From the NCBI GenBank assembly GCA_034429195.1, contig DAOUGQ010000004.1:1-64000 (forward strand): a stretch of 64,000 nucleotides of DNA, in the 5' to 3' direction. The DNA comes from UBA4782 sp034429195. Lineage in GTDB: Bacteria; Chloroflexota; Anaerolineae; Anaerolineales; Anaerolineaceae. Of the stretch, positions 50,546 through 59,787 are shown piece after piece. Each line of letters opens with the position of its first letter. The stretch's first letter is position 1. The notes below the pieces were generated by a model. It was not told the origin of the DNA, searched no databases, and saw nothing but the letters and a program-made list of their open reading frames with translations. The position numbers and the translations under genes are program-made.

Positions 50546-51486
50546 AACAACCTTCAAGACAGAATATTTTCCAGGATATAAATGCCAACTGGTGGGAAGG
50601 CGGCAAGCAGGTAAAAACCGGAGAGGTCTTCGAGCCACGCCGGTTGGATACTCCGCTGGATCACATGGTGCGCCAGATGGCTGGACGGCGCAGTTATACC
50701 CATACGAAACGCAAACGCGGACGCTATATTCAGGCAAGACCTACCCCCGGAAAAGCAGAAGATCTGGCATTTGACGCCACTTTTCGCGCCGCCGCACCCT
50801 TTCAGAAAGAGCGTGCAGAGAAGCGGAAACGTGTGGCTTTTGCCATTGGTCCGGGTGATTATATGCGTAAAGTACGCGTTCGCCGTACCGCCAACCTGGT
50901 TCTCTTTGTGGTAGATGCAAGCTGGTCAATGGCTGTAGCAGAGCGTATGTCTGCTACCAAAGGGGCGATCCTTTCGCTGATTAATGACGCATATCAAAGG
51001 CGCGACCGGGTGGGGTTAATTGTTTTCCAGAAAGACCGTGCAACCCTGGTCCTTCCCCCAACCAATTCGGTCCGATTGGCAGAAAAAGCGTTGGCATTTA
51101 TTCCCGTGGGTGGGAAAACCCCCCTTTCTGCAGGCCTACAAATGGCATATGAGATTTTGCACAAAGAAAAAATGTTGCATCCTGATGTCATGCCTTTGAT
51201 GATTTTGTTAACGGATGGGGCGGGCAATGTCGCAATTGGTCATTTACCTCCCCAGGTAGAAGTTGAACAAATTGCAACACAGATCGCTGAGGCTGGCATC
51301 CGCAGTGTGGTGATCAACATGGAGCATATTGCATTTGACCAGGGATTGGCGCAAGCCGTCGCAGATTCATTGGAAGCACCCTGTTATACTATCTCTGACC
51401 TGAAAGCTGAAAACTTATATCAAACAGTTCAATTGGAAATTCGTTTGCAACAGCCCCCAAAAGCTGACAGGTGGGCATTAAAGTAA
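50500..51486 (+). CDS. chelatase VWA (ChlD/BchD-like) part, reached by -1 frameshift
   Basis: About 328 residues reading on from the A run. The region NIFQDINANWWEGGKQ then GEVFEPRRLDTPLDHMVRQ is conserved in BchD-type proteins but has no start codon before TTG 50644, which falls inside it. The VWA domain has the MIDAS motif DASWS, then LLTDG later. The frame is open from just after the in-frame stop at 50485-50487. It could be a fused ATPase-VWA chelatase subunit made by frameshifting, or a sequence error in a homopolymer. Some independent product from the TTG start is possible but would lack the conserved PRRLD part. Confidence 0.75.
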   Translation, partial: NVVLGEEDQTLNEAPQQPSRQNIFQDINANWWEGGKQVKTGEVFEPRRLDTPLDHMVRQMAGRRSYTHTKRKRGRYIQARPTPGKAEDLAFDATFRAAAPFQKERAEKRKRVAFAIGPGDYMRKVRVRRTANLVLFVVDASWSMAVAERMSATKGAILSLINDAYQRRDRVGLIVFQKDRATLVLPPTNSVRLAEKALAFIPVGGKTPLSAGLQMAYEILHKEKMLHPDVMPLMILLTDGAGNVAIGHLPPQVEVEQIATQIAEAGIRSVVINMEHIAFDQGLAQAVADSLEAPCYTISDLKAENLYQTVQLEIRLQQPPKADRWALK

Positions 51487-51552
51487 GAAGGATGGAAGTT
51501 TGTCAAATAAAACGACTGATGATATGATGAACAAGATGGTGGAATAGAAGCG

Positions 51553-51969
51553 ATGTTTTCTCAACGAACAAAGACACAACGGATTCGAATCATACTCCTT
51601 ATAATCATAGCAGTTACGATTCCTTTCTATTGCCTGGGATTCGCGCTGCTGGAGGGGCATAAAATCAGCTCACGGGTAAAAACGTTGACGCCAACCATGA
51701 CGCAAACCATCAGTCCAAGTACAACTCTGAAAGCATCCTGGACAAGTGTTGTGACATTAACCCCTTCTGTTACCTCTACACCTACTCATACCTGGACTCC
51801 ATCCATTACGCCTACTTTCTTTAAAACCCCTACACGGACGATTACACGGACACCCACGATCACATTGACACCGATTCCACCTACCATAACTGACACTGAA
51901 ACCCCATTACCACCTACCCTTACCGATACAATCACTCCAGAAACAAACACTGAAGTGCCGCAACCTTAA
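51553..51969 (+). CDS. Thr/Pro-rich anchored protein
   Basis: A 138-residue protein: basic N terminus (RTKTQRIR), one helix (residues about 11-32), then about 95 residues of Thr/Pro-rich repeats (TPTHTWTPSITPTF, TRTPTITLTP). It has no folded domain. It looks like an extracellular stalk similar to the tails at 11431, 13651 and 18740. Its start has no clear ribosome-binding site. It is 20 bp upstream of the first M42 gene. Confidence 0.65.
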   Translation: MFSQRTKTQRIRIILLIIIAVTIPFYCLGFALLEGHKISSRVKTLTPTMTQTISPSTTLKASWTSVVTLTPSVTSTPTHTWTPSITPTFFKTPTRTITRTPTITLTPIPPTITDTETPLPPTLTDTITPETNTEVPQP

Positions 51970-51988
51970 CCTAAGATAGGGAAAACGC

Positions 51989-53047
51989 ATGATAGATATC
52001 AAAGAATTTCTAAACGATTTACTGTCCTTGCCTGGCCTTTCAGCTTATGAAGAACCCGCCAGGAAAAAGATTTCCGAAACCTGGGAACCTTTCGTTGATG
52101 AAATGCATGTCAGTCCAATTGGAAGTTTGCATGCATTGAGCCGGGGGGTTGGAGGCGAACCTCGCCCAAAGATCCTGCTGGCTTGCCATATGGATGCCAT
52201 CGGCATGATGGTCACCGGAATCGAAGACGGCTTTCTCCGGTTCACCGAAGTGGGGGGAATTGATCACCGGTTATTGCCAGGTATGCGGGTCAATGTGCAC
52301 GGGAAACGCGATCTCCCCGGTGTGATTGTAATGCCACGTGCTGAACTGTTGCCCGAAGATAATAGCACAGGTCCTGTTGAGATGAAATATCTTTTCATTG
52401 ATACGGGATTATTACCAGAAGAAACTACTTCTCTGGTGAAAATTGGTGATCTGGTTTCCTTCGCTCAAGAACCATCGGAACTACCAAATGAAGTGATCAT
52501 GGGACATACCCTGGACAACCGGGTATCTGTCGCTGCAGTCACAATCTGTCTTGAAGAATTAAAAAGGGTCAGTCATGATTGGGATGTTTGGGCTGTTGCC
52601 ACTGTTCAAGAAGAAGAGACATTAGGCGGTGGCTTGACATCACCTTTTGCGATTCGCCCTGACCTGGCGATTGCCATTGATGTAACTTTCGCCAAGGGAC
52701 CAGGTGCTTCCGATTATCGCACTTTCCCATTGGGGAAAGGTGTTACTTTGGGAATTGGTTCCAATATCCATCCCGGTTTCCGTAAAGCGGTGAAAGAAGT
52801 TGCTGATAAACTGGAAATCCCGACACACGATGAATTTCTGCCACTATATTCGGGTACGGATGCTTTAGCAATGCAAATCGTGGGGGAAGGGATTGCCACG
52901 CTTGTGCTGGGAATTCCACTACGATACATGCATACGCCCGTGGAAATGGTGGCAATGAAAGATATTCAACGTGCTGGTCGTTTGATGGCTGCTTTCATTG
53001 CCGGGCTTCCACATGATTTTATGCAGAGACTTCATTGGGACGACTGA
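51989..53047 (+). CDS. M42-family aminopeptidase, copy 1
   Basis: A 352-residue zinc-dependent TET-type aminopeptidase (FrvX/endoglucanase M group), cutting N-terminal residues from peptides. The metal ligands are kept: CHMDAIG (His), LDNRVS (Asp), VQEEETLGG (Glu pair), AIDVTF (Asp) and MHTPVEM (His). It has the beta-barrel dimerisation insert of the family between the two catalytic halves. It is the first of three adjacent paralogues; identity is low, so they may have different specificity or form mixed assemblies. A ribosome-binding site is only weak (GGGAAAA). Confidence 0.88.
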   Translation: MIDIKEFLNDLLSLPGLSAYEEPARKKISETWEPFVDEMHVSPIGSLHALSRGVGGEPRPKILLACHMDAIGMMVTGIEDGFLRFTEVGGIDHRLLPGMRVNVHGKRDLPGVIVMPRAELLPEDNSTGPVEMKYLFIDTGLLPEETTSLVKIGDLVSFAQEPSELPNEVIMGHTLDNRVSVAAVTICLEELKRVSHDWDVWAVATVQEEETLGGGLTSPFAIRPDLAIAIDVTFAKGPGASDYRTFPLGKGVTLGIGSNIHPGFRKAVKEVADKLEIPTHDEFLPLYSGTDALAMQIVGEGIATLVLGIPLRYMHTPVEMVAMKDIQRAGRLMAAFIAGLPHDFMQRLHWDD

Positions 53048-53057
53048 GAGGTGATCA

Positions 53058-54131
53058 ATGACAACAAAGAACATGGCTCCATTAATTGAAAAAGAGCAAA
53101 TCGACTTACTTGAACGTCTTTCCAATGCCTGCGGAATATTAAGTGATGTTGGCGAAATACGAAAAATCGTTTTGGAAAGTATCAAACCGTATTGCGACGA
53201 TGTTCATGTTGATGCGCTAGGAAATGTATTGGCAATTCGCAAAGCTCAACAGCCTGATGCGCTGCGTGTAATGGTGGCTGCGCACATGGATGAAGTTGGC
53301 TTTATGGTTATTGAAAAAGAAGAGGGTGGACTTTTCAGGATGTTAGCTGTGGGAGGTATTGACTCCCGTTATCTACCTGGAAAACCTGTACTGGCTGGTA
53401 AAGATCATATTCCTGGTGTAATCGGTGCAAAACCAATCCATTTGATGAAGAAAGATGAAATGAAGAACACAATGGAATTGGAAGACCTGCGGCTTGATGT
53501 AGGGCCTGATGGCGGTGATAAAGTCAAACCTGGTGATCCAGTGTACTTTGCCACTAAATTCCAGCAGGTTGGACCCAGCTTGATGGGTAAAGCATTGGAT
53601 GATCGCTTGGGTGTTGCTTCTCTGATCTCTCTGATCCAGCATACACCTGCCAATATTGAGCTGCTGGCAGCTTTCACTGTACAGGAAGAAATCGGCCTAC
53701 GGGGTGCACGCGTGGCTGCATATGCGTTCAACCCCGATCTGGCGATTGTGATGGATAGCACTCCATCGTACGACCTCCCAACATGGGATGGCAGTGAAAA
53801 TATTTATTACAATACCAAACTCGATGCAGGTCCAGCCATTTATGTAGCAGATACCGGGACACTTTCTGACCCGCGACTGTTACAGCACCTGTTCAAGGTA
53901 GCCAGTGAAAATAATATTCCTTATCAGATCCGCCAACCTGGTAAAGGAGGTACTGATGCTGGGTCCATTCACCGGCAGCGGGCTGGTATTCCTTCGGTTT
54001 CGATATCAGTTCCGGGCAGGTATGCGCATAGTCCAGTAATGATCTCGCGATTTAATGACTGGAAAAATACCTTGACCCTTGTTCATACAGCATTGGCAGA
54101 AATGCCAAAGAATATCTTACAACGAAATTAA
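53058..54131 (+). CDS. M42-family aminopeptidase, copy 2
   Basis: A 357-residue protein with the same layout as copy 1. The metal-site residues are AHMDEVG, LDDRLGVA, VQEEIGLRGA, VMDSTPS and YAHSPVM. Compared with copy 1 the barrel region differs, and an extra stretch (PTWDGSENIYYNTK) is inserted near the active site, which would change substrate selection. It follows copy 1 by 10 bp. Confidence 0.9.
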   Translation: MTTKNMAPLIEKEQIDLLERLSNACGILSDVGEIRKIVLESIKPYCDDVHVDALGNVLAIRKAQQPDALRVMVAAHMDEVGFMVIEKEEGGLFRMLAVGGIDSRYLPGKPVLAGKDHIPGVIGAKPIHLMKKDEMKNTMELEDLRLDVGPDGGDKVKPGDPVYFATKFQQVGPSLMGKALDDRLGVASLISLIQHTPANIELLAAFTVQEEIGLRGARVAAYAFNPDLAIVMDSTPSYDLPTWDGSENIYYNTKLDAGPAIYVADTGTLSDPRLLQHLFKVASENNIPYQIRQPGKGGTDAGSIHRQRAGIPSVSISVPGRYAHSPVMISRFNDWKNTLTLVHTALAEMPKNILQRN

Positions 54132-54154
54132 GACGAAAAATCTTGGAGCGACAC

Positions 54155-55147
54155 ATGAAAGAACTTATTCGATCTCTTGTTGAAACCACTGGACCCTCTG
54201 GGTATGAAATGCAGGTTACTGAACTCGTCAAACAGTTAATAAAAGGGACTGCCGATGAGATCAAAGTCGATGCTCTGGGCAATTTGATTGCCCGGAAAGG
54301 TACTCTCAAAAAGGGTGGAAAGCGCATTATGCTTTCTGCTCACATGGATGAAATTGGATTGATTGCAACCCATGTTGATGAAAACGGTTTCATTCGATTT
54401 ACTTCCAATGGTGGTGTATTCCCTGTGTATCTTCTGGGCAGCCGGGTACGTTTTTTGAATGGAATAGAAGGTGTCATCGGTTCAGAATCTGATTCACGTG
54501 ATCAGGCACCAGCAATGAATAAATGCTATATTGATGTTGGTGCAAAAGATCGTGAAAGTTGTCCGGTCAAAGTGGGTGATATGGCGATTTTTGTCCGCCC
54601 GTTTGTCGATCTGGGTGCACGACTGGTTTCAAAAGCTCTAGATGACCGTGTAGGTGTTGCGGTGCTGGTGGAGACCATGAAGCAGTTGAAAGACACACCT
54701 CATGAACTCTATTGTGTTTTTAGTGTTCAAGAAGAAGTAGGTTGCAGAGGTGCCATGACTGCTGCTTATGCTGTAGATGCAGAATTGGGTATTGCATTGG
54801 ATGTGACCAGAACGGGTGATACTCCCAAATGCACGAAAATGGAAGTAGCATTAGGTAAAGGCCCAGCGATCAAGGTGCGCGATAGTGGAATGCTCTCCGA
54901 TCCTAAAGTAGTACGCTGGATGCAGGAAACAGCTGAAAAGGAAGGTATTCCCTATCAACTAGAAATCCTGGATGCTGGTTCCACCGACGCACGGATGATG
55001 CAGGTCTCGCGCGCTGGTATGCCTGCTGGCGTCATTTCTATTCCATGTCGTTACGTTCATTCACCCTCAGAAATGGTGGATTATCAGGATGTGTTGGATA
55101 GTGTAAAGTTGTTGAAAGCGTTATTGTCCAACCCAATAGATTTCTGA
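54155..55147 (+). CDS. M42-family aminopeptidase, copy 3
   Basis: A 330-residue M42 enzyme. The residues AHMDEIG, LDDRVGVA, VQEEVGCRGA, ALDVTRTGD, DAGSTDA and YVHSPSEM are all present, so it should be active. ATG 54155 is chosen since GGAG lies 7 bp upstream; TTG 54143 lies in front. The gene ends the tandem block and is followed 22 bp on by a lipoprotein gene, which may be co-transcribed and could supply peptides or sugars. Confidence 0.9.
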   Translation: MKELIRSLVETTGPSGYEMQVTELVKQLIKGTADEIKVDALGNLIARKGTLKKGGKRIMLSAHMDEIGLIATHVDENGFIRFTSNGGVFPVYLLGSRVRFLNGIEGVIGSESDSRDQAPAMNKCYIDVGAKDRESCPVKVGDMAIFVRPFVDLGARLVSKALDDRVGVAVLVETMKQLKDTPHELYCVFSVQEEVGCRGAMTAAYAVDAELGIALDVTRTGDTPKCTKMEVALGKGPAIKVRDSGMLSDPKVVRWMQETAEKEGIPYQLEILDAGSTDARMMQVSRAGMPAGVISIPCRYVHSPSEMVDYQDVLDSVKLLKALLSNPIDF

Positions 55148-55169
55148 TAGATCAGAAAAAAGGAATTTG

Positions 55170-56489
55170 ATGAAACTGCTTCGTTTTTCTCTATTCTTAC
55201 TGCTGCTTCTGGCTTCTTGTATTCCATCAAGTGTGACGGAAACAGATGGCTCAGATGTCAGTACACCTGTTGTTCCTACCAATAACAAAACCGAAGCAGT
55301 CACTACAACTCCTGTTGTTGCCGAAACTCTGAAAAGTGATTTTCATGAAATTGTGGTTTGGATTCCTGAAAAATTCAGTAATAAAGAAAATAAGGCAGGT
55401 GAAATGTTGGAAAAGAGAATCCAGCTTTTTGCAGATTCTCATCCAGAATACACCATAACGATTCGTTTGAAAGAAAATGATGGAGCAGCTTCAATATATC
55501 CTACATTGACACTGACAAATGAAGCTGCTCCACAAGCCATGCCCTCATTGGTTCTGTTGAACCGGATGGAATTGGAATCAGCAGCAAAATTGGGGATCAT
55601 TTACCCTCTGACACAAATGAATTACACGCAGGATGTCGATTGGTATGATTATGCAAAATCATTATCCATTGTAGATAATTCTATTTATGGAGTGCCTCTT
55701 GCAGGGGATGCGATGATCCTGGTTTCAAGAAGGGAAACCGCTGTCTCTCCAGCAGAAGCTGCTGCAAATTCCATCGAAGATCTTGGATGGGCAGAGTTGG
55801 TCAATCAATCAGAAACCATCGCTTTCGCAGGTGCTGATCCCCTCGGATTATTCACTTTAACCCTGTATCTCTCTGCTGGTGGGCAATTACAGGATCCAGA
55901 GCTTCATCCAATGATTCAACCCGAAATATTAAGCCAGGTATATCAAACATACGAGAAGGGAACAGCAAGTGGAGTTCTCTTTCCATGGGATGCAATTATC
56001 GAAACACCTGGTGGTGCTTTGGATTATTTTGACCAATATGAAGCTCAGCGTGTGATCACGATTGTTTCAGAATATTATGACAAATGGATGAACCCGCAAA
56101 AAGAAATAGAACCACTTCCCGCAATTCATGGAGGTTATTATGCGTTGGCTAATGGCTGGTTGTGGGCTGTTTCTGATACTGATCCTGATCGTCGAATGAT
56201 CACAGAACAATTAGCAACCTTCTTGAGCGATCCGAATTTTCTTGCTCCCTGGTCATTAGAAGCGAATTACTTACCAGTACGTCCATCATCGGTAGTGGGC
56301 GATCCGGGTGTCCAAAGAAAGGCATTTATGGGAAAGGTGATCTTATCTCTTCAAAATATGCCTTCCACCGACCTGATTAATACGATTGGTCCAATAATGA
56401 GGGATGGAACGGTTGCAGTATTACAATCAGAGATGAATGCGCCGCAGGCTGCAAATGATGCTGAGCAAAAATTAACGCTGGAAGATTAA
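55170..56489 (+). CDS. extracellular solute-binding lipoprotein (family 1)
   Basis: A 439-residue lipoprotein of the ABC-type solute-binding family 1. The signal peptide ends LLLASC (lipobox LASC, Cys near 18), followed by a Ser/Thr-rich linker. The domain has the family pattern (EIVVWIPEKF near the N terminus, YGVPLAGDAMILVSRRE, WDAIIETPGGALDYF). ATG 55170 has AAAGGAA upstream. There are no permease or ATPase genes next to it, so its transporter partners lie elsewhere. Such proteins often bind oligosaccharides. Confidence 0.85.
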   Translation: MKLLRFSLFLLLLLASCIPSSVTETDGSDVSTPVVPTNNKTEAVTTTPVVAETLKSDFHEIVVWIPEKFSNKENKAGEMLEKRIQLFADSHPEYTITIRLKENDGAASIYPTLTLTNEAAPQAMPSLVLLNRMELESAAKLGIIYPLTQMNYTQDVDWYDYAKSLSIVDNSIYGVPLAGDAMILVSRRETAVSPAEAAANSIEDLGWAELVNQSETIAFAGADPLGLFTLTLYLSAGGQLQDPELHPMIQPEILSQVYQTYEKGTASGVLFPWDAIIETPGGALDYFDQYEAQRVITIVSEYYDKWMNPQKEIEPLPAIHGGYYALANGWLWAVSDTDPDRRMITEQLATFLSDPNFLAPWSLEANYLPVRPSSVVGDPGVQRKAFMGKVILSLQNMPSTDLINTIGPIMRDGTVAVLQSEMNAPQAANDAEQKLTLED

Positions 56490-56517
56490 TTGAAGTTAAG
56501 GGTGAATAAAATCGATT

Positions 56518-56814
56518 ATGCGTAAAATTGGTAAGCCTTTTTCTGATCATACATGGCAAGCAGTTACCATTTCAGCTGTGTTGATCATATTCCTTGTGAT
56601 TGTGTTCATGACTTTTCCATCTTCCGCAGAATCACAATACTCCAATATGCCAATGCAGATCAATACAACGCCAACGATCACACCGCTGCCAGAAGAATGG
56701 CTGCAGAATGCTCACCAGACAGATGGGATTGCTCTTGGCGGAACCATTCTGGTATTGATCATTTTGATCGGCACAATCAGTGCTCTTTTCCGGAAAAACA
56801 ATATTACTAAATAA
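56518..56814 (+). CDS. small two-helix membrane protein
   Basis: A 98-residue protein with two hydrophobic helices (residues about 14-33 and 69-88) and a short Thr/Pro-rich external loop (TTPTITPLPEEW). No family recognised. It lies 28 bp after the lipoprotein gene in the same direction, so it may be its accessory protein. The ribosome-binding site is weak. Confidence 0.6.
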   Translation: MRKIGKPFSDHTWQAVTISAVLIIFLVIVFMTFPSSAESQYSNMPMQINTTPTITPLPEEWLQNAHQTDGIALGGTILVLIILIGTISALFRKNNITK

Positions 56815-56842
56815 GCGATTTTTCTTAAAAGAATTCTCGCAA

Positions 56843-58123
56843 TCAATCCATGGGAATACTCAACAAGGGTACCAGCATTTCTTCGCGGCTTAAACCACCA
56901 TGCCTGCCTTTCAGGGTATTTTCTTTTTGTGCCCACCAGATATAGGCATCTTTTCTGGCAATAAGGATGTATTCACCAATGCGATCAGTAAATGCCGGAT
57001 GAGGATTTCCCTTACCAAATAAGCCTGCCTGGCTGGCATCCTGTGATTTCACGAGAATAAACTCATCCCCCCAGGTTTCTCTGATCATATCATTGAGTAG
57101 ACCGACATTCTGGGTGTATGGGTATAAATACGCGAATCTGTTTTCACCACTTGGAGGGAGTATTAGTTTGTCCCATACTTTATGGTGATTGCGCAGCTCA
57201 TACCATTCATCAGTTGGTGTGGCGATCATGCCATGATCTGCAGTAAGCAGGAAGAGCGTCTCTGATCTGGCACTCGGAGTCAATGCACTAATAAATTGGT
57301 GAATATGTTGCCCGAGATGTTCCAACTCACGGAGTAAGCGAGGATCTTGCGGATCAAATTGATGGCCTAAATCATCATAATCTCCCCAATACGCCCAGAT
57401 ATAGCGAGGATTTTCTGAACGTTTTACAACGAGCTGCTCAATGGAAATCCAGAGGTCGGATTGTGTACGGTAGGGGTGGATAATTGCACCTGGGGTGAGC
57501 ATTGCGGTGAGACTGGATCGGGCAATATTTGCAGGTTGGAAGGCATGAACCTCTACATGATGATATTTCAAATGCTGCGACAGAGTAGGCACGGCTAAAA
57601 AGTTTTCTGGTTGGAAACCGGCTTTACGTAAAATATTTACTTCACCAGGAAAAGAAGATGGAGCGAATGAGATCATATTAGCGATCAAACCATATTCTTT
57701 CAAATACATTTCATAGCCGGTTATACCATGCTCAAAAGGTGTGCAACCTGTCCATAAACTTACCAGAGAGCTGGTCGTTGTAGATGGTACAACACTGGTC
57801 AGGGCTGCCAGGTTGTTTTCTTTGAGAAGAGTGCCCCATACTGGTAGTTGCTGTGCTGCAAAAAGTGAATCAAGACTCAAGGCATCGATCAGTAGCAAGA
57901 TAACCTGTTTAAAAGTGCGTTTTTCAACAAATTTTGCTGGCAATGCGAGAGGTTTCTGCCCGATTTCGGGCACATCCAACCACTCGCAAATGCTGGATGG
58001 AATGTTGGCGATGGAATATCCGCAATAATCGGGAACTATGAGGTTTTCATCCAAAGTAAAGTTAGGAATGCTATTTTCAACCAGGCGGTTCAAATGGTGA
58101 ATTTGATGAGGTTTCATGATCAT
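56843..58123 (-). CDS. alkaline phosphatase superfamily protein (nucleotide pyrophosphatase-like)
   Basis: A 426-residue protein of the type I phosphodiesterase/AP fold. The first metal site is LLLIDALSLD; the nucleophile Thr lies in VPSTTTSSLVSLWTG; the second metal site is YWGDYDDLGHQF, and TADHGM completes it. No signal peptide is seen, so it seems cytoplasmic. The substrate (phosphodiester or phosphonate) is unknown. It converges with the small two-helix gene. Confidence 0.85.
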   Translation of the reverse strand: MIMKPHQIHHLNRLVENSIPNFTLDENLIVPDYCGYSIANIPSSICEWLDVPEIGQKPLALPAKFVEKRTFKQVILLLIDALSLDSLFAAQQLPVWGTLLKENNLAALTSVVPSTTTSSLVSLWTGCTPFEHGITGYEMYLKEYGLIANMISFAPSSFPGEVNILRKAGFQPENFLAVPTLSQHLKYHHVEVHAFQPANIARSSLTAMLTPGAIIHPYRTQSDLWISIEQLVVKRSENPRYIWAYWGDYDDLGHQFDPQDPRLLRELEHLGQHIHQFISALTPSARSETLFLLTADHGMIATPTDEWYELRNHHKVWDKLILPPSGENRFAYLYPYTQNVGLLNDMIRETWGDEFILVKSQDASQAGLFGKGNPHPAFTDRIGEYILIARKDAYIWWAQKENTLKGRHGGLSREEMLVPLLSIPMD

Positions 58124-58211
58124 CCTCCTTTGAGCCTATAAAGAAATTGTACATGAACCTGTAATGTATGCAAACAGCAGGTTCATCAATACAATCCTCC
58201 AAAAATCCTGC

Positions 58212-58217
58212 TATAAT
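58212..58217 (+). promoter_or_regulatory. -10 box of the phosphoribosyltransferase gene
   Basis: TATAAT at 58212-58217, about 28 bp before the ATG at 58245. No clear -35 box. Confidence 0.4.
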
Positions 58218-58244
58218 GTTAAAACTTCATTTTTGAGTGGTTTT

Positions 58245-58757
58245 ATGCGGCGTGAGTTATTAACCTGGAATGACATTGATTCGTTGATCGATCATTTAAC
58301 CCCTCAATTTCAGGAAGCTTATGATGCTATGTTGATGATTACTCGAGGTGGCGTGGTACCAGGGGGATTGATTGCCGAAGCACTGGGGTTAAATCTGATT
58401 TTAACTGCAGCAGTAGATTTTCCCGATGTAATGCAGATCAATCAAAAGCCAGACCTTCAACGGTTGATCGCCTGGCCAAAGTTTGTACAATTCCCAGAAA
58501 CTACACTTCTCTCTGGTAAAAATGTGCTTATTGTGGATGATGTATGGGGATCAGGGCGAACAATCACTGCAGTGAAGAACCGGGTAAGTGGGGCGGGTGG
58601 TACACCTTTTACCTGTGTGATACACTTTAACCCCTACCGAAACCTTTTTGGTTCTGTACGCCCGGATTATTATGCCGCTGTTACCGATGCATATATCATT
58701 TATCCCTGGGAAATAGATCGGGGGCCAGAAGGTTCACTGTTCCTGGGAGAAATATAG
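58245..58757 (+). CDS. phosphoribosyltransferase
   Basis: A 170-residue type I PRTase. The PRPP-binding loop is VLIVDDVWGSGRTI (residues about 92-105), and the N-terminal half has AYDAMLMITRGGVVPGGLIAEALG. It resembles the xanthine/hypoxanthine-type PRTases (Gpt-like), which salvage purines; the exact base cannot be read off. ATG 58245 is preferred to a longer frame. It is convergent with the glycosyltransferase gene. Confidence 0.88.
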   Translation: MRRELLTWNDIDSLIDHLTPQFQEAYDAMLMITRGGVVPGGLIAEALGLNLILTAAVDFPDVMQINQKPDLQRLIAWPKFVQFPETTLLSGKNVLIVDDVWGSGRTITAVKNRVSGAGGTPFTCVIHFNPYRNLFGSVRPDYYAAVTDAYIIYPWEIDRGPEGSLFLGEI

Positions 58758-58764
58758 AACTATT

Positions 58765-59787
58765 TCATCCCAGCATAACATCCAGGTAATTATCCAGCAT
58801 TTTTTCAACATCAAACTTTTCTTCTGCAGCGCGGCATGCCCCCATGCGGAAAGCCTTATTGTTTTCATAGACCTTTTGTGCCGCCAACGCTAATGCGGGG
58901 ATATCTGGCTTCTGAAGTCTCCAATGGTTGCTGCCATAAGGAACCACGATTCCAGCATATTCAGGAACCATTTCCTTAAGCGCTCCGGTTTCGAAGGAGA
59001 TAACTGGTAAACCACATGCCAGAGATTCAACCACCGCATTGGGGCAGGCTGCGTTCAAATCTGCAGAAAAAAGCATATGCGCCTGTTGAGTGATCTCTGG
59101 AACTTTGTCACCAGGAATGATACCCATGAATTTTAAGGAAATGTTTCTAGGTGGAGTAAATGATCGCTGAAGTTTCTCAGGAACATCACCTGCAATAAGA
59201 AGTTCGGTAGGCTTATGGGTCAGCTCTCTTACCTGGCAGGCAAGCTCAAACCCGGTATTCAGCCCAATGGAATAAGACCCTCCCATATGACCCTCCAACA
59301 TCAGGATCCGGATGATGTTTTGGGGAGGTTCGATCTCTGATGAGGGGGCGAATTTCAAAAGGTCAACACCATTCAGCACTATCGATTGTGGTTTGGAAAG
59401 TCTTCCGTACACCTTGTTCCACCACCATTGCGAAAAATTGCTTTGGTAAACAATGCGGTTTGCGATAAACCGCCTGATAAATGCCAGTACCCAGTTGTTT
59501 GTTTCTGCACGCACATAGTGGCGAAAAGTGGTGCGCCGTACATGGTGCAGCCAGTTCATCCCGTTCAATCGTTGAACGATGCGCACACCCCTGCGTCGAG
59601 CAAGTAGCAGGTCTTTAATTCTTCTTGTTCCACCTATGACTAATACTGCAGATATTTCAGGGTCGTGAATATCCTGCGTGACGGTATATCCGCGTGCTTC
59701 CAGCCCTGAGATGAAACGTGACTGGAAGGAGACCATTCCCCCTAATCCATGAACCTTTGGAATGACAGCGATCTTTTTCGCGTTCAT
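58765..59787 (-). CDS. GT4-type glycosyltransferase
   Basis: A 340-residue GT-B retaining glycosyltransferase. The N-terminal half has VHGLGGMVSFQSRFISGLEARGY written as two parts, HGLGGMVSFQ and ISGLEARGY. The C-terminal half has the sugar-nucleotide pocket: LNGVDLLKFAP, LLIAGDVPE, then CPNAVVESLACGLPVISFETGALKEMV with the E-x7-E pattern. It acts at the inner face of the membrane, adding a sugar to a glycan. It overlaps by 4 bases the acyltransferase gene upstream of it, so they are co-translated. Confidence 0.88.
   Translation of the reverse strand: MNAKKIAVIPKVHGLGGMVSFQSRFISGLEARGYTVTQDIHDPEISAVLVIGGTRRIKDLLLARRRGVRIVQRLNGMNWLHHVRRTTFRHYVRAETNNWVLAFIRRFIANRIVYQSNFSQWWWNKVYGRLSKPQSIVLNGVDLLKFAPSSEIEPPQNIIRILMLEGHMGGSYSIGLNTGFELACQVRELTHKPTELLIAGDVPEKLQRSFTPPRNISLKFMGIIPGDKVPEITQQAHMLFSADLNAACPNAVVESLACGLPVISFETGALKEMVPEYAGIVVPYGSNHWRLQKPDIPALALAAQKVYENNKAFRMGACRAAEEKFDVEKMLDNYLDVMLG

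Noticed and set aside
50534..50581. ATG 50534 after a perfect ribosome-binding site as start of the VWA gene
   Set aside because: This frame stops after 15 codons and is not the VWA frame.
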